The position numbers were made by a program, and so were the translations under genes. The notes under the pieces were generated by a model. The model had not been told where the DNA came from, searched no databases, and saw only the letters and a program-made list of their open reading frames with translations. From contig CALFTM010000061.1 in the NCBI GenBank assembly GCA_937916355.1, positions 1 to 64,000 on the forward strand: a DNA stretch of 64,000 nt. The letters are read 5' to 3'. The stretch is from an uncultured Bacteroidales bacterium. GTDB taxonomy: Bacteria; Bacteroidota; Bacteroidia; Bacteroidales; Paludibacteraceae. Of the stretch, positions 8,336 through 16,720 are shown piece by piece. Every line of letters starts with the position of its first letter. Within the stretch, counting starts at the first letter, position 1.

Positions 8336-9126
8336 ATCACGCCCCAGAAGAGATGACATTCTGGGACCATCTGGAAGTCCTACGCGGCACACTAATCAAA
8401 GGAGTAATCCTCATATTAGTGTGCAGTGTGGTGATATTCTTTTTCAAAGAACCTATTTTTGAAATTTTATTAGCCCCACAAAAGGCAGATTTTATCACCT
8501 ACAAGGTTTTCAAACACATAGGTTCGCTATTTTCATTCAACAACATCGACGACGAGACTTTTCTGAACTCCTTCTCCATACAATTGGTGAACACTCAATT
8601 AGCAAGCCAGTTCACCATCCACATGAAGGTCTCCTTCTACCTTGCCATCATGCTGACTTCCCCTCTTCTTCTCTACCTGATATTTAAATTCATATCACCA
8701 GCATTATACCAAAACGAGAAAACCATCGCCCATAAAATAGTATTGAGTGCACTTATCATGTTCTCCGTTGGACTACTTACCAACTACTTCATCATATTCC
8801 CATTCACATTCAGATTTTTAGGAACTTACCAAGTCAGCGGAGAGATCGAAAACCTCATCACCCTCAGTTCCTACATCAGTACCCTACTCACCATGACCTT
8901 CCTCATTGGAATACTGTTTGAGTTGCCCGTAGTCTGTTGGATATTAGGGAAATTTGGCATCATCAATGCCACACTCATGCGAAAATATCGTCGTCATGCA
9001 ATTATTGCCATACTAATCGTATCAGCAATTATCACCCCCACCACCGACGCTTTTACACTAATCCTCACTGCCTGTCCGATTTGGCTTCTCTACGAACTAA
9101 GTATTTTAGTCGTACGAAAAAATTAA
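8332..9126 (+). CDS. tatC: Twin-arginine translocase subunit TatC
   Basis: A 264-residue polytopic protein that recognises twin-arginine signals and recruits TatA. Typical features are the N-terminal MTFWDHLEVLRGTLIKG (the conserved cytosolic FWDHLEELR), the KVSFYLAIMLTSPLLLY segment, and the late SAIITPTTDAFTL motif with conserved proline and aspartate. Last gene of an operon that also encodes two proteins carrying twin-arginine motifs. Confidence 0.96.
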   Translation: MNHAPEEMTFWDHLEVLRGTLIKGVILILVCSVVIFFFKEPIFEILLAPQKADFITYKVFKHIGSLFSFNNIDDETFLNSFSIQLVNTQLASQFTIHMKVSFYLAIMLTSPLLLYLIFKFISPALYQNEKTIAHKIVLSALIMFSVGLLTNYFIIFPFTFRFLGTYQVSGEIENLITLSSYISTLLTMTFLIGILFELPVVCWILGKFGIINATLMRKYRRHAIIAILIVSAIITPTTDAFTLILTACPIWLLYELSILVVRKN

Positions 9127-9184
9127 AAAACATATTAAACAACATAACTTTTCAGCATACGCACACTTCTTTTTGGAAAATTAG

Positions 9185-9215
9185 TTCGTTATTTCATACA
9201 AATTTACTAAATTTG
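9185..9215 (+). promoter_or_regulatory. Promoter of the polyene-like operon
   Basis: TTCG (9185-9188), a 19-nt spacer and TAAATTTG (9208-9215). The leader to the ATG is about 100 nt long. Confidence 0.6.
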
Positions 9216-9320
9216 CCCGCTAATTGTTGCATTCAGGGGCGAAACTTCTAAAAAGAATGCTCTAAGAAAGCAGGAAAAAGTATAATCAAAACTTGAAAAA
9301 AAATTTAAAATATAAAAAAC

Positions 9321-10547
9321 ATGAATAGACGAGTTGTCATCACTGGTTTGGGTATCTACTCATGCCTCGGAAAAACATTGGACGAAGTAAAAGAGTCCTT
9401 GTATTATGGTAAGTCGGGTATCATATTCGACCCTGCGCGTAAGGAAATGGGCTTTCGCTCTGCGCTTACTGCGAAGTTGGATATTCCAGAATTGAAGAAA
9501 GAACTTTCTCGTAGCCAAAGAGTATATATGCCAGAGGAGGCTAAGTACGCATACGTCGCAACTGCAGAGGCTTTAAGAAATGCAGGCTTAGACATGGATT
9601 ACTTAGAGAAGAACGAAGTCGGACTTCTTTATGGTAACGATAGTACTGCCGATGCAGTAGTGAAAGCAGTTGACACCATGAGAGAGAAGAAGGACACTAC
9701 ATTGGTAGGTTCTGGAGCGATATTCCAATCCATGAACTCAACCGTTACAATGAACTTAGGTTGTATCTTCAAATTGAAAGGTATCAACTTGACTGTTTCT
9801 GGAGCATGTGCAAGTAGTTCTCATGCCATCGGATTAGGTTCATTGCTTATCAAATGGGGACTTCAAGACTGCATCGTTTGTGGTGGAGCGCAAGAGGTGA
9901 ACCCTTATTCAATCGGAAGTTTCGATGGTATCAGTGCATTCTCGACTCGTGAGAGTGACCCTACAAAGGCATCTCGTCCATTCGATAGAGATCGTGACGG
10001 ACTCGTTCCGGGAGGTGGTGCAGCAACAGTAATCATCGAAAGCTATGAGCATGCTGTAAAACGTGGTGCGCCAATCTTAGGCGAAATCTTGAGCTACGGA
10101 TTCTCTTCAAACGGAGACCACATGTCACAACCAAACGTAGACGGACCAAGTCGCTCTCTTCAAATGGCAATTCGCGAAGCAGGAATCGACATCCGCACAA
10201 TCGGATACCTCAACGCACACGCCACATCCACGCCTGTAGGAGACAAGCAAGAGGCAAAGGCTATTTACAACGTGTTCGGCGACCACCGTTTGGAAGTTGC
10301 TTCAACAAAAGCGATGACTGGACATGAGATGTGGATGGCAGGAGCCAGCGAGGTTGTCTACTCAATGTTGATGATGCAAAACGACTTTATCGCACCAAAC
10401 ATCAACTTCGAGAACCCAGACGAAGATTCTGCTAAATTGAACATCCCAAGTCAGCGTGTTGAAAAGAAGTTCGACACCTTCCTTTCCAACTCATTTGGAT
10501 TCGGAGGAACGAACTCTACCCTCATCGTTAAAAAATTCCAAAAATAA
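9321..10547 (+). CDS. Beta-ketoacyl-ACP synthase, FabF-like, of the polyene-like cluster
   Basis: Condensing enzyme of 408 residues that would extend an ACP-bound acyl chain with malonyl-ACP. The catalytic Cys163 lies in SGACASSSHA, His300 in NAHATSTP, and Lys330/His335 in KAMTGHEMWMAG, so the full Cys-His-His set is present. FabF enzymes of primary metabolism resemble it, but its position ahead of an ACP, hotdog enzymes and an MMPL exporter points to a secondary lipid such as an aryl polyene or flexirubin. First gene of a seven-gene run with short gaps. Confidence 0.88.
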   Translation: MNRRVVITGLGIYSCLGKTLDEVKESLYYGKSGIIFDPARKEMGFRSALTAKLDIPELKKELSRSQRVYMPEEAKYAYVATAEALRNAGLDMDYLEKNEVGLLYGNDSTADAVVKAVDTMREKKDTTLVGSGAIFQSMNSTVTMNLGCIFKLKGINLTVSGACASSSHAIGLGSLLIKWGLQDCIVCGGAQEVNPYSIGSFDGISAFSTRESDPTKASRPFDRDRDGLVPGGGAATVIIESYEHAVKRGAPILGEILSYGFSSNGDHMSQPNVDGPSRSLQMAIREAGIDIRTIGYLNAHATSTPVGDKQEAKAIYNVFGDHRLEVASTKAMTGHEMWMAGASEVVYSMLMMQNDFIAPNINFENPDEDSAKLNIPSQRVEKKFDTFLSNSFGFGGTNSTLIVKKFQK

Positions 10548-10567
10548 TAATAACATTACCACACAGA

Positions 10568-10813
10568 ATGGAAAAACAACAATTCATCGCAGAGTTTAAC
10601 CAACTCATCGCAGAGGAGTTTGAGGTGGAAGTGTCAACTATCAAACCAGACGCTACCGTCAAAATAACTTTAGCCCTTGACAGCATGAGTCTAATCGACT
10701 TAGTGGCAGTCATCGAACATGAGTACAAGGTGAAGATTGCTGGTCCAGACATGATGCAGATTAAAAAATTCTCAGAGTTGCATGACTACGTTTATGAGCG
10801 AATCGAGAAATAA
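10568..10813 (+). CDS. Acyl carrier protein
   Basis: An 81-residue carrier protein. The phosphopantetheine site is Ser39 in LALDSMSLIDLV, a slight variant of the usual D-S-L/M motif, on a four-helix acidic protein. It would hold the growing chain for the ketosynthase directly upstream and the dehydratases downstream. It is 20 bp from the ketosynthase gene, so a dedicated carrier is likely rather than the housekeeping AcpP. Confidence 0.93.
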   Translation: MEKQQFIAEFNQLIAEEFEVEVSTIKPDATVKITLALDSMSLIDLVAVIEHEYKVKIAGPDMMQIKKFSELHDYVYERIEK

Positions 10814-10854
10814 ATCTTTAAACAAAGGAATGTTAATCTAACCATCAATGCTTT

Positions 10855-11292
10855 ATGTGTGAAGTAAACCCGTTATACAAAGGAGATGGAATCAAGGAAT
10901 TAATTCCCCAACGTGCGCCGATCATGATGGTCGAGACTTTCTACGAAGCCGACGAGACTGATTGCAAGACCGGATTGACCATCACCAACGATAATATATT
11001 TTGTGAAAACGGTGAACTTTTAGAACCAGGACTGATTGAGCATATCGCTCAATCAGCCTCGGCTCATGCCGGATATAAAGAGAAACTCAAAGGAACAGAA
11101 GTTCCTCCTGTAGGTTATATCGGAGAGATAAAAAAATTCAAATTAGTTCGCCGTCCGAAAGTCGGAGAGGAGGTACGAACCACTATCCACATTGCATCGG
11201 AAGTGATGAATGTCTCCCTAATCAAAACAGAATCCAAAGTGAACGATGAAGTCGTGGCAACCTGCCAAATGAAGATTTTCATCAGGGAATAA
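10855..11292 (+). CDS. Hotdog-fold dehydratase, ApeP-like
   Basis: A 145-residue single hotdog domain. LIPQRAPIMMVE, followed by ELLEPGLIEHIAQSASAHAGY and later GYIGEIKKFKLVRRP, is the pattern of 3-hydroxyacyl-ACP dehydratases of aryl polyene clusters (ApeP-like). It would remove water from 3-hydroxyacyl-ACP, leaving a double bond. The classic FabZ motif HFPGxPxxPG is absent here but present in the gene at 11760, so the cluster has two different dehydratase-type enzymes. Confidence 0.78.
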   Translation: MCEVNPLYKGDGIKELIPQRAPIMMVETFYEADETDCKTGLTITNDNIFCENGELLEPGLIEHIAQSASAHAGYKEKLKGTEVPPVGYIGEIKKFKLVRRPKVGEEVRTTIHIASEVMNVSLIKTESKVNDEVVATCQMKIFIRE

Positions 11293-11296
11293 TATA

Positions 11297-11731
11297 ATGA
11301 AAAAACAGAAGGATTCTAAAAAACTCACCAACATCACTGAAGTGAAGATTAGGTTCAGTGAGGTGGACTCCATCCATGTGGTATGGCACGGGAATTATGT
11401 GCGCTATATGGAAGACGGAAGAGAAAACTTCGGGGAAGAATTTGGTCTTCAGTACCTGTATATGTTTGAAAACGGATACACCGCTCCAATTGTAGATGTA
11501 AAAATGCAATATAAGCAGAGTGTCTCCGTCGGAGAATCTGTCATAGTGGAGACCACATACCGCCCCACACGATCCGCCAAACTAATATTTGACTACGTCA
11601 TCTACAGGAAATCTGACCACTCTGTGGTATTGACTGCGGAGACTACCCAAGTATTCATGAGTACAGAAGGGGAACTCCAACTAAACAATCCTCCGTTCTT
11701 CCAACAATGGAAGGAAAAGTGGGGTCTGTAA
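11297..11731 (+). CDS. Acyl-CoA/ACP thioesterase, 4HBT family
   Basis: A 144-residue hotdog thioesterase. EVKIRFSEVDSIHVVWHGNY is the YbgC/4-hydroxybenzoyl-CoA thioesterase signature, with the expected acid (Asp) ahead of the VWHGNY segment. In aryl polyene clusters this type (ApeK-like) is thought to release or edit acyl chains. It begins 4 bp after the preceding stop codon, so the two are probably translated together. Confidence 0.85.
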   Translation: MKKQKDSKKLTNITEVKIRFSEVDSIHVVWHGNYVRYMEDGRENFGEEFGLQYLYMFENGYTAPIVDVKMQYKQSVSVGESVIVETTYRPTRSAKLIFDYVIYRKSDHSVVLTAETTQVFMSTEGELQLNNPPFFQQWKEKWGL

Positions 11732-11759
11732 ATTTTATCACCTAATAAATGCGAAAATC

Positions 11760-12137
11760 ATGCTAAAAGGAGATTTTTTTACCATTGAACGTATTGTAGA
11801 GAAAGATGGTGCTACGCAATATTTCACACACTTAAATGCAAACCACGAAATATACAACGGACACTTCCCCGGCGACCCAATTTGCCCGGGAGTCTGCAAC
11901 GTACAAACAATTCGTGAATGTGCCGAAATGAAAACTGGAAAAAAACTTAGAATCGACTCTATTTCAATTTGCCGGTTTTCTGCTCTGATTACCCCTACGG
12001 GAAGTCCTGACTTATTGATAAGTTTAGAGTTGACTCAAAACGAAGACAAAACCTATGCAGCAATTGCAAAAATCACAAGTCCGGACGAGCAAACCCTCTA
12101 TTTAGAATACAAAGGAACTTATAGTGAAGAGATGTAA
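11760..12137 (+). CDS. FabZ-like 3-hydroxyacyl-ACP dehydratase
   Basis: A 125-residue hotdog protein with the FabZ catalytic stretch HFPGDPICPGVCNVQTIREC, in which the His and the PG turn are intact, followed by CAEM in the helix that carries the catalytic acid. It is somewhat shorter than FabZ (about 140-150 residues). Likely the ApeI-type dehydratase of the pathway. Lies 28 bp after the thioesterase gene. Confidence 0.83.
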   Translation: MLKGDFFTIERIVEKDGATQYFTHLNANHEIYNGHFPGDPICPGVCNVQTIRECAEMKTGKKLRIDSISICRFSALITPTGSPDLLISLELTQNEDKTYAAIAKITSPDEQTLYLEYKGTYSEEM

Positions 12138-12190
12138 GTTCTGCAAGAAAATCTCTTTCTACCTAAAAACAAGATATAACAAGAAACAAT

Positions 12191-15100
12191 ATGACATACT
12201 TTACAGTCAAAGTCTACGAATTTTTTCAGAAACACAAACTGATTTTCTGGATAGTACTATTGCTTAGTTCTGCTTTCTTCGTCTACTTTGGAACGAAAAT
12301 AAGATATGAAGAGGATGTGACTAAGCTTTTACCTTCTTCAGACGAGGACAACTCAACCGGAGTGGTTTTTGAGAATTTGAAGGTAAAGGATAAAATGTTT
12401 CTTGTTTTCAAACCCAAAAATGATTCAGTCGACGTGGAGAGAACAGTCGCGGCAGTCGACACATTCATGTCGTACTTAGAAAATAACACGACCGCATCCG
12501 AAATGCTGGACGAATCTCTCTACAAGTTGGATCCCAGCATGCTGAAACAAGGCTTAGAAGAGGCTTATGGTTGCATACCAACTTTCTTAGACAGTGCGGA
12601 TTACAATTTGATAGAGAAACTCACGACAAAAGAGGCTATCAACCAACAAATGCAAGAGAACCTCATGACGCTCTACTCGCCAGCCGGTTCTATGATGATG
12701 GGCGTGATACAAAACGACCCACTTGCCCTACGAAACGTTTTCATCAACAAGATGAGTTCTATAAAAGAAGGGTTGGGGTCTAATTATAAAATAATCGACA
12801 ACCATTTCTTCTCTCCTGATAGTGCCATTGCTATCGCATGGCTTTCCCCTAACTTCATCACCTTCAATTCCAAATTAAGCAGCAAACTCATTTCGGAAAT
12901 CGATTTAGAAATCGAAAAATACGAAAAAATATTCCCTGACATCGACATCTACTACCATGGTGCAGCTCCACAGGCCATGTTTAATTCCAAACAGGTCAAA
13001 AGTGACCTCATCATGACCTTGTCGATTTCGTTCCTCATCATTTTCAGCATCTTCCTTCTCAGTTATAGAAGTCCGAAAATGATCATACAAATGGCTCTTC
13101 CTATTGGGTACGGATTCTTTTTCGCCCTTGCCATCATCTATTTCATAAAAGGACAAATATCGCTCCTCGCTTTAGGTATCGGAGCAATCGTATTGGGCGT
13201 TTCTTTAAGTTATTGCCTCCATATCATCATTCATCAAAAACATGTGGAAGACCCCGTCCGAATGCTGAAAGAGCAGACTATCCCCGTCATATTGGGAAGT
13301 ATGACAACTATTGGAGCATTCATCAGCCTTCTATTCACAAGAGCCGAATTGCTACAAGACTTTGGTATATTCGCATCCCTCTCGTTGATAGGAACTACCA
13401 TCTTCTGCTTGATATTCCTTCCTCACTTCTTCGGAAAGAAAAGCACAAAACCTTCTGATAAGGCGATGGAGATTATTCAGAAAATCAATGGTTACCCATT
13501 TGAAAGAAAAACATTCCTCATCGTGGGTCTCACCTTATTGAGCATCATCTGCATCTTCTCTTCCAATTACGTAAAATTCGATGCAAACCTAAAACACATC
13601 AGCCACTACGAACCTCGTGTGATGGAGTCTCAAAGGATATTGGCAGAACACACTACAAAAGATTATCAAACAGTATATTTCGCTTCAACAGCAGAAAACC
13701 TCGAATCTGCCCTCGTACTAAACAGGAATATAAGCAATACGTTTGAGGCATTGGAAGAATTGGGAAAAATCGGGCCTTATAAAAGTTCGTCAGACCAAAT
13801 TTTCATCCTTCAGTCCGAACAAGAAAAGAGAATCCAAAAATGGCACGACTTCTGGACACCAGAAAAACGCAAGCAAGTCATCGACGACCTGAATAGCGCA
13901 GCGGTCGCTTGTGGTTTCTCTCCGGACTCTTTTTACACATTTAAAAATCTGATAGAGAAAGAAGACTTTAAACCTATCTCGTTGTATGATAGCAACATAT
14001 TACCAAACGCTTTGAAATACAACATGATAGAAAAAACGGATGGAAAGTACCTTGTCTTCTCTCCTATTTTGATAAAAGAAGAAAATAAAAAAGAGGTATG
14101 CGACGAAATCACATCCCATAAAGGTTGTGTTGTAATCGACCCATTTTATTACACCAGTGATATGTTGGAGTTGATTCACCAAGATTTTGACGTAACATTA
14201 GGAATCTCTTCCATTTTCGTTCTGATTGTACTACTCATAGCCTATAAGAGTCTAACATTAGCACTCATTTCATTCCTTCCTATGACCATCAGCTGGTACA
14301 TCGTTTTAGGAATGATGGCTATTTTCGGCATAGAATTCAACCTTATCAACATCATCATTTCGTCTCTGATATATGGTGTGGGTGTTGATTATAGTATCTT
14401 CGTCATGGATGGTCTGTTATCTGATTATCGCACAAAGAAAAACTTGCTGATGTTCCACAAAACAGCAATCATCTTCTCTGCGATGACACTCATCATCACT
14501 GTCACATCACTCCTTTTTGCAAACCATCCATCCATCTACTCCATCGGAACTTCCACCCTCATAGGTATGAGTTTTGCAGTGCTTATCTCCTACACTATCC
14601 AACCATTCCTCTTCTATTGGTTGATAAAGAGACAAGCCGCAAAAGGAAAAGCTCCTATCACGGTGTTCAATATCCTACATGGAGAAATCTATTTCAACAA
14701 ACGAAAGGAGATGTCCAACAAACAACAAATACGAAATATTTTTGAATACAAAGGTTATGAAGTAGAAAAAGAGATCAAAAAAGAGTTGAAAGAGACCCAC
14801 AACTACTCCATATTCAATGAGTTGTTTGATGAGCCAATCATCCAAAACGGAAAGATGCTTGATTTCTATTGCAGTTATGGTTGCCTATCTTATTGGTTCC
14901 ATATCAACACAAAAGAGATGACCGTCATCGGATACGACAAAAAAGAGTATCCTATAGAAATTGCCACCAACTGCTATTCTAAAGACCAAAGAATCAAATT
15001 CACAAACAATGAAGAGATTTTGGATTACGATTACGATTTGGTCGCCATCAAAGACTGCGAAAAAAGTCAGTCGGAGAAATTGAACAAGTGCCTAAATTCA

Positions 15101-15226
15101 GCAAAATATGTCATCATCCTCAACAAGAACAAAGCCTTGATAGAAGAACTCTGTCCTGCGCTTTCCGAATTTAAAGAGGAGACCTCTGACAATGTATACA
15201 CACTATTAAAAAAGAATCTTAAATAA
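12191..15226 (+). CDS. MMPL/RND-type exporter with C-terminal methyltransferase-like domain
   Basis: A 1011-residue lipid exporter of the MMPL family. The first half has one N-terminal helix (about 20-35), a periplasmic loop and a helix block near 275-415. The second half repeats the plan (helices about 440-460 and 660-815, with FGIEFNLINIIISSLIYGVG). MMPL proteins of polyene clusters (ApeM-like) move the product or its precursor across the inner membrane. The last 180 residues are extra: after a charged linker, MLDFYCSYGC near 887 and VIGYDKKEYP near 912 resemble motif I and post-I of class I methyltransferases, but the glycine-rich loop is poor. This tail may be inactive. Cotranscribed with the lipid enzymes around it. 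Confidence 0.87.
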   Translation: MTYFTVKVYEFFQKHKLIFWIVLLLSSAFFVYFGTKIRYEEDVTKLLPSSDEDNSTGVVFENLKVKDKMFLVFKPKNDSVDVERTVAAVDTFMSYLENNTTASEMLDESLYKLDPSMLKQGLEEAYGCIPTFLDSADYNLIEKLTTKEAINQQMQENLMTLYSPAGSMMMGVIQNDPLALRNVFINKMSSIKEGLGSNYKIIDNHFFSPDSAIAIAWLSPNFITFNSKLSSKLISEIDLEIEKYEKIFPDIDIYYHGAAPQAMFNSKQVKSDLIMTLSISFLIIFSIFLLSYRSPKMIIQMALPIGYGFFFALAIIYFIKGQISLLALGIGAIVLGVSLSYCLHIIIHQKHVEDPVRMLKEQTIPVILGSMTTIGAFISLLFTRAELLQDFGIFASLSLIGTTIFCLIFLPHFFGKKSTKPSDKAMEIIQKINGYPFERKTFLIVGLTLLSIICIFSSNYVKFDANLKHISHYEPRVMESQRILAEHTTKDYQTVYFASTAENLESALVLNRNISNTFEALEELGKIGPYKSSSDQIFILQSEQEKRIQKWHDFWTPEKRKQVIDDLNSAAVACGFSPDSFYTFKNLIEKEDFKPISLYDSNILPNALKYNMIEKTDGKYLVFSPILIKEENKKEVCDEITSHKGCVVIDPFYYTSDMLELIHQDFDVTLGISSIFVLIVLLIAYKSLTLALISFLPMTISWYIVLGMMAIFGIEFNLINIIISSLIYGVGVDYSIFVMDGLLSDYRTKKNLLMFHKTAIIFSAMTLIITVTSLLFANHPSIYSIGTSTLIGMSFAVLISYTIQPFLFYWLIKRQAAKGKAPITVFNILHGEIYFNKRKEMSNKQQIRNIFEYKGYEVEKEIKKELKETHNYSIFNELFDEPIIQNGKMLDFYCSYGCLSYWFHINTKEMTVIGYDKKEYPIEIATNCYSKDQRIKFTNNEEILDYDYDLVAIKDCEKSQSEKLNKCLNSAKYVIILNKNKALIEELCPALSEFKEETSDNVYTLLKKNLK

Positions 15227-15233
15227 AAAAAAT

Positions 15234-16718
15234 ATGAAATATGATGTAGTGATTATCGGTGCAGGATTAGGCGGGTTAGAGTGTGGATACACACTTTCTA
15301 AAAATGGTCTGAATGTATGCGTATTAGAACAAACCCCCGTATTAGGAGGATGTTTGCAGACCTTCAAAAGACGTGGCACTACCTTTGACACTGGGTTTCA
15401 CTACATTGGAGGATTGGACGAAGGACAGCACCTTAACCGTCTCTTCTCCTATTTCAGGTTAATGGATCTTCCTTGGAAGAAATTAGATGAAGATTGCTTT
15501 GATGAGGTGATATTCCATGGAAAGAAATATGCTTTTGCGAACGGACATGAAAAATTTGCAGAGACACTTTCGCAATCATTTCCGAATCAAAAAGCCAATC
15601 TGAAAAAATATATAGAAACGTTGAAAGAGGTCGGAGAAAATATTTTCCTCAGTTTCTCGCCTCGCTCTGCAGAAGACTTTTACCAATCAAAAGCCTTCAC
15701 ACATACTGCATACGAATTTTTACAAGAGACAATTGATGACCCAATATTGAGGAATGTGCTCGCCGGCACCTCCTTAAAGATGGAGCTGCACAAGGAGCTC
15801 CCTCTCTACATCTTCGCACAAATCAACGACTCATTCATCCAAAGTGCGTGGAGAATTGACGGAGGCGGTATGCAAATCGCAGAAAAACTTGCTGAAAATA
15901 TAAAATCCATGGGCGGAACGGTCGTCACCAAAAGCAAAGTAGAGGAATTAGTGGAAGAAGATGGAAGAATAACTACAGCCAAGTTGGCGGACGGTACTGA
16001 AATAGAGGGAACATGGTTTATTTCCAATATTCATCCAGCCAGCACACTGCAGTTGGTTCAAAACAGCAAGGTCATCAAAAACATATACAAAAGAAGGATC
16101 AACAATCTCAACAACTCTTTTGGTATGTTCACCACAAACATAAAACTCAAACCGGGTGCGCTCCCCTACCTCAACAGAAACCAATATATCTACGAAACGG
16201 ACGACATCTGGAATTATGGTACTTTCAACCCTGAAAGAAAAACTGACGCTGTGTTGGTGAGTTACCAAAGGCCGCAGGATGGTGTGCAAACCACCGAAAA
16301 CATAGATATTCTAACTCCAATGCCTTGGCAAGAGGTTGAACAGTGGGAAAAGACCTCACTGATGAAAAGAGGGGCGGAATATGAGCAATTAAAAGCGGAA
16401 AAGGCAGAGGCTTGCATATCCATAGCAGAAAAACAGATCGAAGGACTTCGTGAAGCGGTAGACTCCGTCTACACCAGCACACCCCTCACCTACCAATATT
16501 ACACCGCAACACACAAAGGTAGCGCCTACGGAATACTAAAAGACAGATCCAAATTGGCATACACAATGCTAACACCTAAAACTCCGATAGAAAACCTTCT
16601 TTTGACAGGTCAAAATTTGAATCTACACGGAATCTTAGGTGTCTCCATGACCTCCTTCTTCACTTGTGCGGAAATCATCGGAATGGAAAAAATCAGAGAA
16701 GAATTGGGTCTTCTATGA
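15234..16718 (+). CDS. FAD-dependent phytoene-desaturase/retinol-saturase-like oxidoreductase
   Basis: A 494-residue flavoprotein. The N-terminus DVVIIGAGLGGLECG is a dinucleotide-binding GxGxxG motif, then LEQTPVLGGCLQTF and GTTFDTGFHYIGG as in CrtI/RetSat enzymes. The C-terminus NLLLTGQNLNLHGILGVSMTS is the usual closing FAD contact. It probably introduces or reduces double bonds in the polyene-like product. It starts 8 bp after the exporter gene and ends 2 bp from the stop of the convergent nuclease gene, so the operon has no room for its own terminator. Confidence 0.85.
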   Translation: MKYDVVIIGAGLGGLECGYTLSKNGLNVCVLEQTPVLGGCLQTFKRRGTTFDTGFHYIGGLDEGQHLNRLFSYFRLMDLPWKKLDEDCFDEVIFHGKKYAFANGHEKFAETLSQSFPNQKANLKKYIETLKEVGENIFLSFSPRSAEDFYQSKAFTHTAYEFLQETIDDPILRNVLAGTSLKMELHKELPLYIFAQINDSFIQSAWRIDGGGMQIAEKLAENIKSMGGTVVTKSKVEELVEEDGRITTAKLADGTEIEGTWFISNIHPASTLQLVQNSKVIKNIYKRRINNLNNSFGMFTTNIKLKPGALPYLNRNQYIYETDDIWNYGTFNPERKTDAVLVSYQRPQDGVQTTENIDILTPMPWQEVEQWEKTSLMKRGAEYEQLKAEKAEACISIAEKQIEGLREAVDSVYTSTPLTYQYYTATHKGSAYGILKDRSKLAYTMLTPKTPIENLLLTGQNLNLHGILGVSMTSFFTCAEIIGMEKIREELGLL

Positions 16719-16720
16719 TT

